Shown here piece by piece: positions 1-7,436 of a stretch of DNA of 11,801 nucleotides (the stretch's first letter is position 1; every line of letters starts with the position of its first letter). Under the pieces are notes generated by a model that saw only the letters and a program-made list of their open reading frames with translations, searched no databases and had not been told where the DNA came from. Origin of the DNA: an uncultured Eubacterium sp. (GTDB lineage Bacteria > Bacillota > Clostridia > Lachnospirales > Lachnospiraceae); the NCBI GenBank assembly GCA_910584245.1, contig CAJTZF010000003.1, positions 47,852 to 59,652 on the forward strand, read 5' to 3'. The position numbers were made by a program, and so were the translations under genes.

Positions 1-586
1 TTCTCTTTATTTTAACCGGGTCCTTCACGCCCTCGGTCTCCACACCCCCGCTCACATCTACCCCGAAGCAGTTTACGTGCTCCATCGCCTCCTGAATATT
101 TTGTTCGCTCAGGCCACCGGCGAGAAAAAAGGGGTGTGAAAGCGATTCCGGTATTATATCCCAGCAAAACGTCTGCCCCGTCCCGCCATATTGATCCGGG
201 GAAAACGTATCCAGCAGGAGAAAATCACAGGAGAGCCGGTCCGCCTCCGTAATATCTTCTGCCCGTCTCACACGCACCGCCTTTACGACGGGAACTGAAA
301 CCTGCCCACGCAATTCCCGGATGTACCGCTCTGTCTCATCCCCGTGAAGCTGTACGGCGTCGATGCACCCGTCCCGGACACGGTCACACACAACGGAGAG
401 CGGGGCGTTGACAAACACGCCAAACACCGGTATTTTCCGGTCCAGCTGCTGCCGCAGCTTCAGCGCCTGTTCCGCCGTAACCTTCCGCCTCGTGTCCGCA
501 AAAACAAATCCCGCATAATCCGGCATGCTCTCATTCAGCATCCAAACATCCTCTTCCCGGCGGATTCCACATATTTTAATTTTCAT
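1..586 (-). CDS. trpF: Phosphoribosylanthranilate isomerase, partial (3' end beyond window)
   Basis: This enzyme isomerises N-(5'-phosphoribosyl)anthranilate to CdRP, the third step of tryptophan synthesis, in the cytoplasm. I translated 195 codons from the ATG at 584-586; the frame is open to the left edge, so only the C-terminal end is missing. It begins MKIKICGIRREEDV, with the catalytic Cys at residue 6. It continues with FVFADTRRKV (residues 27-36), DAVQLHGDE (76-84), LLLDTFSPDQYGGTG (123-137, general-acid Asp at 126), LAGGLSEQNI (155-164) and GVDVSGGVE (175-183), the phosphate-binding end of the TIM barrel. The start lies inside the end of trpC (11-base overlap), with a GGGGAT stretch upstream, which suggests translational coupling. 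It is the last trp gene visible; trpB and trpA would be expected next. Confidence 0.97.
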   Translation of the reverse strand, partial: MKIKICGIRREEDVWMLNESMPDYAGFVFADTRRKVTAEQALKLRQQLDRKIPVFGVFVNAPLSVVCDRVRDGCIDAVQLHGDETERYIRELRGQVSVPVVKAVRVRRAEDITEADRLSCDFLLLDTFSPDQYGGTGQTFCWDIIPESLSHPFFLAGGLSEQNIQEAMEHVNCFGVDVSGGVETEGVKDPVKIKR

Positions 587-1373
587 AACAATCCCCATGC
601 CCCCTTAATTCCCGCAATATCGCTTTTTTATCCGCGCTTCTCATAAGGGCCTCACCGATCAGGACGCCATCCGTCCCGACTTTCTCCAACGCCTCGATAT
701 CTGCCCGCGTGTGGATGCCGCTCTCCGCCACAAACAAAATATTGTCTGGGATGTACTCACGAAGCCGGACGCCATTTTCGATATCCACCCGGAACGTCGT
801 CAAATCGCGGTTATTAACACCGATAATCCGGGCCCCGGCTCGCACTGCCATAGCGATCTCCGCTTCATCGTGCGCCTCCACAAGCGCCGAGAGCCCCAGG
901 CGGTCGCAGAGCCCGATCCATCGGTGAAGAGTATCCTCATCCAGCAGCGAGCAAATAAGCAAAACCGCGCTTGCCCCAATCACTTTCGCCTCGTAAATCA
1001 TGTAGACATCTACCGTAAAGTCCTTCCGCAAAAGCGGGGTCCCCACCGCCTCATGAATCTCCTCCAAATACCCAGCACTGCCCATAAAGTAATCCGGCTC
1101 AGTCAGAACAGACATACAGTCCGCCCCCGCTTCCTCATACTCCCTGGCAATGTGTACATATGGAAACGCCTCGTCAATCACTCCTTTCGAGGGCGATGCC
1201 TTTTTTATCTCACAAATAAAACGGATGCCCTCTTTATGAAGCCTCTCCTCAAACGGAAACGTTCTCTGTACTTCCATTGAATACGCCTTATTCTTCATCT
1301 CCTCCAGGGAAATACTATGCTTGCACCGTTCCACCCGCTTCCTGGTGGCGGCTGCTATTTCATCTAATATCAT
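576..1373 (-). CDS. trpC: Indole-3-glycerol phosphate synthase
   Basis: This enzyme converts CdRP to indole-3-glycerol phosphate by decarboxylation and ring closure, using a cytoplasmic TIM barrel. Length is 265 aa, normal for a monofunctional TrpC not fused to TrpF. Visible family motifs are CEIKKASPSKG (about residues 54-64, with catalytic Glu and Lys), LLRKDF (catalytic Lys near 117), ALVEAHDEAE (163-172), IGVNNRDL (184-191), VAESGI (216-221) and DGVLIGEALMR (235-245). An in-frame GTG at 1376 lies just upstream; I prefer the ATG at 1373 because relatives start MILDEI. An AAAGGA site sits 9 bases before that ATG and 6 bases before the GTG, so the choice is not certain. The gap after trpD is 37 bases, and the 3' end overlaps trpF by 11 bases. 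Confidence 0.97.
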   Translation of the reverse strand: MILDEIAAATRKRVERCKHSISLEEMKNKAYSMEVQRTFPFEERLHKEGIRFICEIKKASPSKGVIDEAFPYVHIAREYEEAGADCMSVLTEPDYFMGSAGYLEEIHEAVGTPLLRKDFTVDVYMIYEAKVIGASAVLLICSLLDEDTLHRWIGLCDRLGLSALVEAHDEAEIAMAVRAGARIIGVNNRDLTTFRVDIENGVRLREYIPDNILFVAESGIHTRADIEALEKVGTDGVLIGEALMRSADKKAILRELRGHGDCYEN

Positions 1374-1410
1374 CACTCATATTCCTTTCCACACAAACAA
1401 TACCAGCTCT

Positions 1411-2421
1411 TTATCTATGCGACGCCGCCTTAAACTCCTCGAGCTTCGCCAGCGCTCTCCCGCTCTCAATCATCTCCCTGGCCTGCTCTACGCCATCCCT
1501 CATCGTGATTCCCGGCCTGCCAAGATATATCGCGGCCCCGGCATTGAGAAGAATGATATCCCGCTTCGCACCCGTCTCTTTACCGGATAAAATATCTATT
1601 GTGATCTGGGCATTTTCCTCGGGAGTACCGCCGATAAGCTGTTCCAGACGGCACGATTCAAGTCCGAACTGTTCTGGTGTTATGTCATATGAAAACAGCT
1701 CCCCATCCCGTATTTCACAACAATGTGTCGCGCCAGTCAATGTAATTTCATCCAGACCGTCAGACCCGCACACAGCCATCCCGCGACGGACGCCAAGTTT
1801 ACTGAGAACTTCGGCAAGCTTCTCAACCAGGGCCGGATCATATACACCGAGCAGCTGAATTGCCGCATTTGCCGGATTGGTCAACGGGCCGAGGATGTTA
1901 AATATCGTTCTCTCCCCCATCGCCCGGCGCACCGGCGCCACATTTTTCATAGACGAATGGTGCGACTGGGCAAAGAGAAAGCACATATTCGTGTCATCCA
2001 GAACCCTCTGGTTCTTCTCCGCGTCCAACGTAATATCCACCCCCAGACTCTCCAATATATCAGCCGCGCCGCATTTGCTGGAGACACTGCGGTTTCCATG
2101 CTTCGCCACCGGAATGCCGGCCGCCGCGATCACAAATGCCGACGTTGTAGAAATATTAAAAGTTCCCACCTCATCTCCGCCGGTTCCAACGATTTCAAGC
2201 ACCTCATAAGACGGGCAAAGATGCACCGCCATATCCCGCATCACCTGTGCGGATGCCGTGATTTCCGGGATCGCCTCCCCTTTCATACGGAGCGCTGTCA
2301 AATAAGAGGCCATTTGCACATGCGACGCTTCCCCAGACATAATTTCACGCATAACACCCTCTGCCATGTTATATTCCAAATCCCGGTGATTCATAATTTC
2401 GTGTATTGCTTCCTGTATCAT
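1411..2421 (-). CDS. trpD: Anthranilate phosphoribosyltransferase
   Basis: This enzyme transfers phosphoribose from PRPP to anthranilate, the second step of the branch. The product is 336 aa, full length for a stand-alone TrpD not fused to a glutamine amidotransferase. Motifs are GTGGD (residues 79-83, PRPP pyrophosphate loop), NIST (89-92), KHGNRSVSSKCG (107-118, anthranilate and PRPP site), the adjacent Asp-Glu pair at 224-225 that binds the second magnesium, and NAGAAIYLG (293-301). The ATG at 2419-2421 follows the trpG stop by 18 bases, with only a weak GCGGA-type ribosome site, so it may depend partly on coupling to trpG. It has the expected place in the operon. Confidence 0.97.
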   Translation of the reverse strand: MIQEAIHEIMNHRDLEYNMAEGVMREIMSGEASHVQMASYLTALRMKGEAIPEITASAQVMRDMAVHLCPSYEVLEIVGTGGDEVGTFNISTTSAFVIAAAGIPVAKHGNRSVSSKCGAADILESLGVDITLDAEKNQRVLDDTNMCFLFAQSHHSSMKNVAPVRRAMGERTIFNILGPLTNPANAAIQLLGVYDPALVEKLAEVLSKLGVRRGMAVCGSDGLDEITLTGATHCCEIRDGELFSYDITPEQFGLESCRLEQLIGGTPEENAQITIDILSGKETGAKRDIILLNAGAAIYLGRPGITMRDGVEQAREMIESGRALAKLEEFKAASHR

Positions 2422-2439
2422 AATATTCCGCCCGCCTTT

Positions 2440-3009
2440 CTATTTCATTGCAAGAAAATTGTTTATAATAACTGCTCCATCTGATGTCAAAATGGATTCC
2501 GGATGAAATTGAAGCCCATAAACCGGAAAATCCTTGTGCCGAACCGCCATTACCTCGTTGTTGTCATCCACCGATAACACGCTTAACTCCTCTGGTATCG
2601 TGTCAATCGCCGCAATCAGGGAATGATATCTCGCCACGTCGATCCTCTCTGGAAGTCCTTGAAATATCGCATCCGTATTATCAATCTTCACCGTACTGCC
2701 CTTCCCGTGCATCAACTGTCTGGCATGGCAGATCGTTGCCCCAAACACCTCACAAATCCCCTGATGTCCCAGACACACCCCCAAAATCGGAACCGTGCCT
2801 TTCAGCTCCGCCACCACCTGTTCACACACCCCCGCGTCTTTCGGATAACCGGGCCCGGGGGACAAAATAATATGAGACGGATGCTGCGCACGTATTTCAT
2901 CTACCGTCATCTCATCGTTTCGGATTACCCGGATATCCGAATGGCATTCTCCCACCATTTGAACCAAATTATAAGAAAAGCTATCGTAATTATCAATTAA
3001 TAAAATCAT
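2440..3009 (-). CDS. trpG: Anthranilate synthase component II (glutamine amidotransferase)
   Basis: This class I glutamine amidotransferase releases ammonia from glutamine and channels it to TrpE for anthranilate formation. It has 189 aa, full length. It opens MILLIDNYDSFSYNL, typical of TrpG and PabA, then has SPGPGYPKDAG (residues 50-60), the nucleophile elbow GVCLGHQ with Cys79, and FHPESI with His169 and Glu171, completing the triad. The ATG at 3007-3009 is 15 bases after trpE and has a strong GGGAGG ribosome site. In some Bacillota this subunit also serves PabB in folate synthesis. Sequence alone cannot tell whether it is shared, but its location between trpE and trpD makes the tryptophan role primary. 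Confidence 0.96.
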   Translation of the reverse strand: MILLIDNYDSFSYNLVQMVGECHSDIRVIRNDEMTVDEIRAQHPSHIILSPGPGYPKDAGVCEQVVAELKGTVPILGVCLGHQGICEVFGATICHARQLMHGKGSTVKIDNTDAIFQGLPERIDVARYHSLIAAIDTIPEELSVLSVDDNNEVMAVRHKDFPVYGLQFHPESILTSDGAVIINNFLAMK

Positions 3010-3024
3010 TTTCCGTCCCTCCCT

Positions 3025-4482
3025 TCACTCTTGAAGCGCTGCATGCTCAATGGCGTCCATAACTGCCCTCGCCTTATTCGCAGATTCCTCGTACTCCAGA
3101 TGCGGCTTACTGTCCGCCACAATACCGCCGCCCGCCTGTACATAAACTTTTCCATCCTTCTTCACTGCCATCCGTATTGCTATACACGTATCCAGATTTC
3201 CACTAAAATCTATATATCCGAGCGCCCCGCCATAGATTCCCCGCGGCTCGCCCTCCAATTCCTCAATAATCTCACACGCCCTTATTTTAGGCGCCCCGGA
3301 TAACGTCCCGGCCGGGAGTACGGACTGGATAGCATCCAGGGCATCCTTCTCCTCCCGGATATCCCCCTCTACCTGGGAACAGATATGCATAATTTTAGAA
3401 TACTTGTGTATCATCATATATTCTGTAACCTCAACGGACCCGAATTTCGAAATACGCCCCAGGTCATTCCGCCCCAGATCTACCAGCATATTATGTTCCG
3501 ACAGCTCCTTTTCGTCCCGCAGCAGCTCCTCCATCAAAGCGTTATCTTCGGCTTCCGTCTTCCCTCTCGGCCTCGAACCCGCTACCGGAAATGTCGTCAG
3601 TCTTCCATTCTGAAGCCGGACGAGCGTCTCGGGCGACGTACTCATAATCTCTAACCCATCCACATTCATATACACCATATAAGGCGAAGGGTTCGTCGTC
3701 CGCAAAACCCGGTAGGGATTGACCAGGCTTCCCTCATAACGGCTTACAAACTGCCGGGAGATCACCGCCTGAAAAATATCTCCGTTCCGGATATATTCTT
3801 TTGTCCTCTCTACGCTGCGCCCGTACTCCTCCTCTGTAACATTGCACGTAAAATCCACTTTGTCATATGTTTCCTCTTGTTTCAATTCCATCTTCTCATG
3901 GATCAAATGAACAATCCCGCATATTTCATCCATCGCTTTTTCATAATTTTCCTCGACATTACCTTTTGTACTTACATTCGCCACAACGATTATTTTCTGC
4001 CTCAACTGGTCGTACACAATCACTTTGTCAAAAAGCATAAGGTCAAAATCATGAAATCCACTCCGCCTCAAATGAAGAACCGGCTCTGCGTGAGCGATCA
4101 TCGCATAGGAAAAATATCCGACAAACCCTCCGGTGAACGGCGGCATACCATCTATTTTCGGTGACCGGTGCTTTCTCAAAATCCCCCGCACCACATCAAA
4201 AGCATCTTTCGTCCGAATCACTTCCCGGCTCCCCCCGGTTTCAACCACAACCTGTTCTTCCGCACAGGACACGCGCATAATCGGATCGTATCCGAGAAAA
4301 GAATAGCGCCCCCATTTTTCTCCTCCCTCTACACTTTCCAGCAAATAGAACCGTCTGTGTCCCGCCGCAATTTTTCTCAACAACGAAATCGGTGTAATGA
4401 CATCGGCAAGTATCTCCTTTTTGATTGGAACGATATCGTACCCGCCAGCATACTCCATAATTTGTTTTACTTCTTCATTCAT
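3025..4482 (-). CDS. trpE: Anthranilate synthase component I
   Basis: This chorismate-using subunit converts chorismate plus ammonia (from TrpG) to anthranilate and pyruvate. From the chosen ATG it has 485 aa. The N-terminal region carries LLES (residues 47-50) and NPSPYMVY (264-271), which form the tryptophan allosteric pocket, so feedback inhibition is predicted. Chorismate-binding motifs follow: PVAGSRPRG (299-307), NMLVDLGRNDLGRI (331-344), LPAGTLSGAPK (389-399) and YVQAGGGIVADS (447-458). The frame is open back to a TTG at 4521. I chose the ATG at 4480-4482 because GAGGGAG lies about 5 bases before it and the 13 extra residues are lysine/arginine-rich and unlike the family. First gene of the operon, behind a T-box leader. 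Confidence 0.97.
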   Translation of the reverse strand: MNEEVKQIMEYAGGYDIVPIKKEILADVITPISLLRKIAAGHRRFYLLESVEGGEKWGRYSFLGYDPIMRVSCAEEQVVVETGGSREVIRTKDAFDVVRGILRKHRSPKIDGMPPFTGGFVGYFSYAMIAHAEPVLHLRRSGFHDFDLMLFDKVIVYDQLRQKIIVVANVSTKGNVEENYEKAMDEICGIVHLIHEKMELKQEETYDKVDFTCNVTEEEYGRSVERTKEYIRNGDIFQAVISRQFVSRYEGSLVNPYRVLRTTNPSPYMVYMNVDGLEIMSTSPETLVRLQNGRLTTFPVAGSRPRGKTEAEDNALMEELLRDEKELSEHNMLVDLGRNDLGRISKFGSVEVTEYMMIHKYSKIMHICSQVEGDIREEKDALDAIQSVLPAGTLSGAPKIRACEIIEELEGEPRGIYGGALGYIDFSGNLDTCIAIRMAVKKDGKVYVQAGGGIVADSKPHLEYEESANKARAVMDAIEHAALQE

Positions 4483-4564
4483 AAGCTCCCTCTTTTCTGC
4501 GCTTCTTTTTGCGCCTAACAATGTTTCCTTTTGCTGCGTTGCGCATTATCGCTTTTCCAGACAT
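4475..4564 (-). other. Possible 29-codon ORF between the attenuator and trpE (weak)
   Basis: After the terminator, an ATG at 4562-4564 opens a 29-codon frame starting MSGKAIMRNAAKG, rich in Lys and Arg (a run RRKKKRRK). It ends with a TGA at 4475-4477 inside trpE codons 2-3, an 8-base overlap with the trpE start. There is no clear ribosome site in front and no Trp codon, so it is not a classical leader peptide. The basic composition may simply follow from the purine-rich strand. I list it because the 131-base stretch holds nothing else recognisable and the overlap with the trpE start could matter for translation. Confidence 0.15.
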
Positions 4565-4613
4565 GCCAGCTGCTGAGCTTAAAAAGGTAGGCTGAAAACC
4601 GCCCCCATTCCAC

Positions 4614-4661
4614 AAAAAAAAGCCTTTGTCCTCTCTCCATCACGGAAAAGGGACAAAAGCT
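4614..4661 (-). terminator. Attenuator terminator of the trp T-box leader
   Basis: On the minus strand an 11-base-pair stem forms between 4651-4661 and 4621-4631, with one G-U pair and a loop of about 19 nt. It is followed directly by a run of eight Us (4614-4621, the first also being the last stem base). The 5' strand of this stem (4651-4661) is the segment that the antiterminator would use, so the two folds exclude each other. It ends about 131 bases before the trpE start. Confidence 0.93.
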
Positions 4662-4886
4662 TATATTGCTTCTGCGGTACCACCCAATTTGGCCATACAA
4701 TGACCCACTCATCATGCACTAACATGCACTCCTGTAGATAACGGTTCAGGTCTCCGTCAGCGTCTACTCCATGCGGCACCCGCATTTTTCAAGCTGCCCT
4801 CTCAAGTCCATTCACAATGACATTGCTGCTGTATCGCACCAACCTACAGCTCTCTGAAAACAATTTGTCATTCCTACTACTCTTGA
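4614..4886 (-). promoter_or_regulatory. T-box riboswitch (tRNA-Trp responsive) of the trp operon
   Basis: The leader shows the full T-box architecture. Stem I is closed by UCAAG (4882-4886) pairing with CUUGA (4802-4806). A specifier loop follows (AGUAGUAGGA on the 5' side), then a 6-bp helix 4866-4871/4817-4822. The distal part has AGAGAG and a 6-bp GCUGUA/UACAGC stem (4845-4850/4828-4833) with a GGUGCGA loop. The specifier reads GAA-UGG-A, with UGG (Trp) at 4808-4810. Near the 3' end the T-box UUGGGUGGUACCGCA (about 4674-4688) supplies the 7-nt acceptor-binding bulge (4676-4682). The antiterminator pairs GGG (4683-4685) with CCC (4650-4652), and 4668-4675 with 4653-4660. Uncharged tRNA-Trp should stabilise it against the terminator. 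The base facing the tRNA discriminator is U rather than the C expected for tRNA-Trp. Confidence 0.95.
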
Positions 4887-4957
4887 TCATCGGTTTACAT
4901 GTAAATTTATTTTGTTGTCACCGCCAAGCATGTAACGATTCCAACATCATTGGTATT

Positions 4958-4985
4958 AGTATATCACTTTTTTTCATATTGTCAA
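4958..4985 (-). promoter_or_regulatory. Predicted sigma-A promoter of the trp operon
   Basis: On the minus strand TTGACA (4980-4985) is separated by 16 bases from TATACT (4958-4963). This predicts a start near 4951 and a leader of about 470 nt before trpE. The -35 box is a perfect consensus match and the region is AT-rich. It lies 139 bases beyond the esterase stop, so the operon need not depend on read-through. Confidence 0.8.
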
Positions 4986-5124
4986 CCACTTTTTTATAAT
5001 TTACCTTGCTTTTTCAAAACAAGCATCTGTTTACCTTGAAAAAATAAGGCGTATTTCCCTATGCTTTCATAGCATGACATAGTGAAAAATGCAAGCTAAT
5101 CCATACAATCCACGCTGTGGGACA

Positions 5125-7347
5125 TCAGTACCCCGGAACATTTTCCGGCATAAAAAGGCGGTCTGCAAATAATGAGTTTACCAGTATATTATACTCCGAT
5201 TTCGTCAGGCTGGACCTCATCTGGCTAAACGTATCCGACTCACTGTACTGCTCACTGCTCATCTGCACAATACTCTTCGTCTGATTTGCATCCAAACTCA
5301 TCACCTTGGCCGCTCCGGGTACATTGTTCCACGTTCCCCAGTTCACAAGGCCGGCGCCATTTGGATTTCCCGTCGCAAGGAAATTGCCAATATACTTCTG
5401 CATCACAGAAGTCAGCTCAATCCTGCCAGGGCGGTTGGCGGCCGAAATTGCCTGGGGTGAATAATCCTTATAAGCATTTTTATAAATGCCCCGCAAAAAT
5501 TCTTTGCTGGAACCGTGAAAGGCCCCTACAAATTTACTATAAAACCCATCGGTCACATCGGCATTCGTACCCCACTTAAAACGATATGCGTAAATAGCCG
5601 GATGCGCCGCATCCTGGCTCAGCAAAGATGCCGGCTGTTCCAAATAAAATCCGGATTGAAGCATACTCCCGTATTTGACGCCACTGGCTACCAGATTTAT
5701 CATCTGGGAAGAAGAAGTAATTCCCGACACCTCGTCTAACTCTGACGTCAGGCTGCCATTCCAGGCATAAAAAGAAAATTCAGAAGCATCGCTTCCCAAA
5801 ATAATCGGAACCCGGTTATAGTTTCCGCTGGCAATCACAGAAAAACCTTCCTTAGGCACCACTACACCATCATTAAAGCACTGTGGAAACTTTCCAAGGC
5901 GCAGGCTGGTAGAACGATACATATTGGCGACCTCCGCTGTAGAAAGAGAATAAAAGAGATCCCGGATTTCTGATTTGGATGCATTTTCAATATATTTCAG
6001 CGCACTGGTTTTATTTGCATACGTTCCGCGGTTTACGAGTATCGTTGCCAGCTTTCCGTTTGCAGAATTTTGCCCTTCCTCATTCGTACATGTAGTGAAG
6101 CCGCCGCTAAAAGAAATGGCCTTATGGAACAGTCCGCCCATTCGCGGCGAAATCACACAGAGCATCGCATTTCTTGCTCCCGCTGAAAATCCAGAAAGTG
6201 TAACGTTCGCTGGGTTCCCGCCAAAATTTGCTATTTCATCTCTTACCCAGGTAAGCGCTGCCTTAATGTCCAAAAGCGCAAAATTTCCGCTGTTTTCTTC
6301 ATCCGTACCGTCACGCAGCGCCTCGTGGCTGAGAAAGCCGAATGCCCCCACGCGATATTCTACCGAAACCACGACCGCATTGGACGTCGGAACCATACTG
6401 GAAAAATTATCATTTGCATTTCCACTGGCGTTCCCGCCACCGTGCAAATAAACCATGACTGGCAAATTCTTTTGCCCATTATTGGGCCGGTGCACATTCA
6501 CATACAGGCAATCCTCCGACCCGGTATAACTATTGCCATCGCTGTACTGTGCCGCCCCCTCCCTAGGTGTGACGGCGCTCCGTGTACCATTCCACGCCTC
6601 TACCGGCTGCGGCGCCTTCCACCGGTTTGTGCCCGATGTGGATGCACCGTAGGGGATGCCATACCACACGAGAGCCTTGCCCTCCTCCTCTTCAACTCCC
6701 ATGACATTCCCTTTTGAAGTTGTCCGAAGAAGCTCTGACTTAACTGCAACCGTCACCTTTTTCGTCTTGCTGCCATCCTTTGATGTAATCGTAATGACAG
6801 ACTTACCATTCGAAACTGCTGTAATTTTCCCCGTCTTTGACACTGTTGCCGCCGCCGGGTTGGACGAAGCATAAAACATCTTTTTGTTTGAGGCGCTCGC
6901 CGGAGCCACTTTCACGTCAAGTTTTACCTGCCCGCCAACGTATAAAGCTATACTGGAAGAAGCCACGCTGATCTTGGAAACCTTCTTTCCAACTGTCACC
7001 CGGATTGCCACCATTTTCTTTTTTTTGCTGTTGTAGCCACGGATATACACGCGGCCTTTTTTCAATCCTTTTATTTTCTTGTTTTTTAATACCTTGACTA
7101 TCTTCTTGTTGGAAGATTTCCACTTAAGATTTGCATATTTCTTTTTATTCGCTGACGTAAGCGGATTTTTCTGAATAATGTTCAGGATCGTAACCTTTTT
7201 CCCCTTTGTCAACGTATATGCTGGATTTTCGGCTGCCTTTGCTGATTTTCCCATTGCGTAAACAGATGCCGCCCCAAAAAGCAGCAGACCCACAAGCAGA
7301 AAAATTCTCTGATGTCTCTGATTCATTCTTTCATCCATCCATTTCAT
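5125..7347 (-). CDS. Secreted type-B carboxylesterase with two Ig-like (BIG2-type) domains
   Basis: This is an alpha/beta-hydrolase carboxylesterase (para-nitrobenzyl esterase/cholinesterase superfamily) predicted to act outside the cell. Three in-frame ATGs at 7347, 7338 and 7326 are possible starts and none has a strong ribosome site; the last gives MNQRHQR plus a hydrophobic stretch, a compact signal peptide with a likely cut after SVYA. From the 7326 start (733 aa) two lysine-rich Ig-like BIG2-type domains span about residues 37-114 and 117-195. The catalytic domain is about 198-733: EDCLYVNV (271-278), oxyanion HGGG (295-298), nucleophile elbow GFSAG with Ser381, probable acid Glu516 (or Asp513), and His604 in GAFHGSS. 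Most relatives have GESAG at the elbow. No LPXTG or transmembrane anchor is seen. The substrate is unknown. It follows gpsA with no obvious terminator between them. Confidence 0.9.
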   Translation of the reverse strand: MKWMDERMNQRHQRIFLLVGLLLFGAASVYAMGKSAKAAENPAYTLTKGKKVTILNIIQKNPLTSANKKKYANLKWKSSNKKIVKVLKNKKIKGLKKGRVYIRGYNSKKKKMVAIRVTVGKKVSKISVASSSIALYVGGQVKLDVKVAPASASNKKMFYASSNPAAATVSKTGKITAVSNGKSVITITSKDGSKTKKVTVAVKSELLRTTSKGNVMGVEEEEGKALVWYGIPYGASTSGTNRWKAPQPVEAWNGTRSAVTPREGAAQYSDGNSYTGSEDCLYVNVHRPNNGQKNLPVMVYLHGGGNASGNANDNFSSMVPTSNAVVVSVEYRVGAFGFLSHEALRDGTDEENSGNFALLDIKAALTWVRDEIANFGGNPANVTLSGFSAGARNAMLCVISPRMGGLFHKAISFSGGFTTCTNEEGQNSANGKLATILVNRGTYANKTSALKYIENASKSEIRDLFYSLSTAEVANMYRSTSLRLGKFPQCFNDGVVVPKEGFSVIASGNYNRVPIILGSDASEFSFYAWNGSLTSELDEVSGITSSSQMINLVASGVKYGSMLQSGFYLEQPASLLSQDAAHPAIYAYRFKWGTNADVTDGFYSKFVGAFHGSSKEFLRGIYKNAYKDYSPQAISAANRPGRIELTSVMQKYIGNFLATGNPNGAGLVNWGTWNNVPGAAKVMSLDANQTKSIVQMSSEQYSESDTFSQMRSSLTKSEYNILVNSLFADRLFMPENVPGY

Positions 7348-7436
7348 TGTAATTTGTAATCCATATACTACCAACTCAATGGGACAAAAATATGGCAATT
7401 CTCTTTTTTCGCATTTGTACTAACATTCACATATCG

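Noticed and set aside
711..1280. Long plus-strand open frames opposite trpC, trpD, trpE, the esterase and der
   Set aside because: They are antisense shadows of recognised conserved genes, with no ribosome sites and no recognisable domains.
1378..1398. A six-codon ATG frame just before trpC as a regulatory peptide
   Set aside because: It overlaps the trpC start out of frame and uses the same ribosome site; it is more simply chance.
4483..4521. TTG-initiated N-terminal extension of trpE
   Set aside because: It adds a basic stretch foreign to the family, and the ATG at 4482 has a far better ribosome site.
5059..5072. CTATG/CATAG hairpin downstream of the esterase as its terminator
   Set aside because: The stem is only 5 bp and no U-run follows directly on the minus strand, so I do not call a terminator between the esterase and the trp promoter.
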